In this document: positions 40,499 through 40,813 of the stretch, piece by piece
How the letters are laid out: each line of letters opens with the position of its first letter
Numbering within the stretch: the stretch's first letter is position 1
Assembly: GCF_014649875.1 (NCBI RefSeq)
Contig: NZ_BMTW01000026.1
Location: 1 to 40,813 of the forward strand
Direction of reading: 5' to 3'
DNA: 40,813 nt
From: Streptomyces rubiginosohelvolus
Lineage (GTDB): Bacteria; Actinomycetota; Actinomycetes; Streptomycetales; Streptomycetaceae
Translations under genes and position numbers: made by a program
The notes under the pieces: generated by a model
The model's database searches: none
What the model saw: the letters and a program-made list of their open reading frames with translations, nothing else
What the model was told of the DNA's origin: nothing

Positions 40499-40746
40499 GC
40501 CGGGATCCTCTCCCAGCTCCGCATGGCCTCGCGGTCTGTTCCGGCAAGAGCACCAGGTTGACTCACCACCAGCCTCGCGATCGACACCCTGAACCGCCCA
40601 GAGCGGCCACCTCTCAGTCAGTGCTCCTGAGGCAGCTCATTCGCGATGCTGATGTTCCCCCTGATGTCCCGCATGGGAACCTGGAGCTTCCGATCATGTG
40701 CAGAGGAAGGCCGGCGGGTGACTGCGGGAGACAGTAGGTGGCCGCG
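40499..40746. other. Gap between divergent genes at the right edge
   Basis: About 250 bp without a supported gene. It should contain the promoters of the leftward PIN gene and of the rightward gene starting at 40747; no clear operator is seen. Confidence 0.4.
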
Positions 40747-40813
40747 ATGCAGCTGACACGCACGCACCGCATACTCATCGGGGTCGTCGTCGCGGGTGCG
40801 GTGGTCATCGCCG
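40747..40813 (+). CDS. Start of a membrane or secreted protein (cut by window edge)
   Basis: ATG followed by a basic n-region and a hydrophobic core: MQLTRTHRILIGVVVAGAVV, continuing IA. This is a signal peptide or signal anchor. GGTGG lies 7-11 bp upstream. The rest of the gene is outside the window. Confidence 0.5.
   Translation, partial: MQLTRTHRILIGVVVAGAVVIA

Overview
The window looks like part of a Streptomyces (or close actinomycete) plasmid or plasmid-derived element. It is very GC-rich with strong G/C third-codon bias, has frequent GTG starts and ATGA/GTGA start-stop overlaps, and carries a plasmid backbone: replication-type genes, a GntR repressor, a long DNA-transfer cluster and a parAB partition locus. 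No intact integrase, no cas gene, no telomere and no confident tRNA or rRNA gene is visible, so whether the molecule is linear or circular, free or integrated, cannot be decided here.

Layout. 1-1880: the trailer half of a type I-E-like CRISPR array (29-nt repeats, 32-nt spacers) that enters from the left edge and ends in decayed repeats of a second family. 1880-2745: broken coding remnants. 2746-6873: a small hypothetical gene, then a leftward block with a DciA-like (DUF721) protein, a winged-helix replication-type protein, an 840-bp structured gap and a GntR/UTRA repressor with palindromic operators at 6904-6944. 7173-19434: a rightward transfer cluster with small plasmid proteins, a coiled-coil/DUF2637-like/wHTH membrane protein whose own gene holds a palindrome array, a TraA-like protein, a low-complexity basic protein, a small coiled-coil protein, an FtsK/TraB-type ATPase and a two-TM protein. 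19440-22095: a module bounded by 37-bp direct repeats, with a 5'-truncated and apparently catalytically dead tyrosine recombinase, a DUF3885-type protein and a YrhB/Imm35-like protein. 22281-26109: an accessory cluster with a P-loop polynucleotide-kinase-like protein, zinc-ribbon proteins, a membrane GGDEF protein, an ASCH protein and an OB-like protein. 26449-28604: a gene bracketed by short inverted repeats next to a decapitated gene, then a second, C-terminally frameshifted GGDEF copy.

28809-34945: a secreted DNRLRE-type protein with a short hydrophobic and cationic tail, followed at once by a four-TM protein (possible toxin and immunity pair). Then a small secreted protein stands head-to-head with an NB-ARC/TPR STAND protein. 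35440-38612: parA-parB with three copies of the palindrome ATTACGCCGTAAT (candidate parS). 38054-40498: leftward DUF6193-like and PIN-domain proteins. The start of a membrane or secreted protein runs off the right edge.

How it may work together (inference): the GntR protein represses the divergent transfer operon through its palindromes. The ATPase pumps double-stranded DNA, perhaps directed by the separate membrane wHTH protein and its GTACCGGTAC sites. ParAB and its sites give stability, and DciA plus the winged-helix protein support replication. Accessory genes (GGDEF pair, STAND NTPase, PIN protein, secreted toxin candidate, CRISPR array) would act on host signalling, defence or competition.
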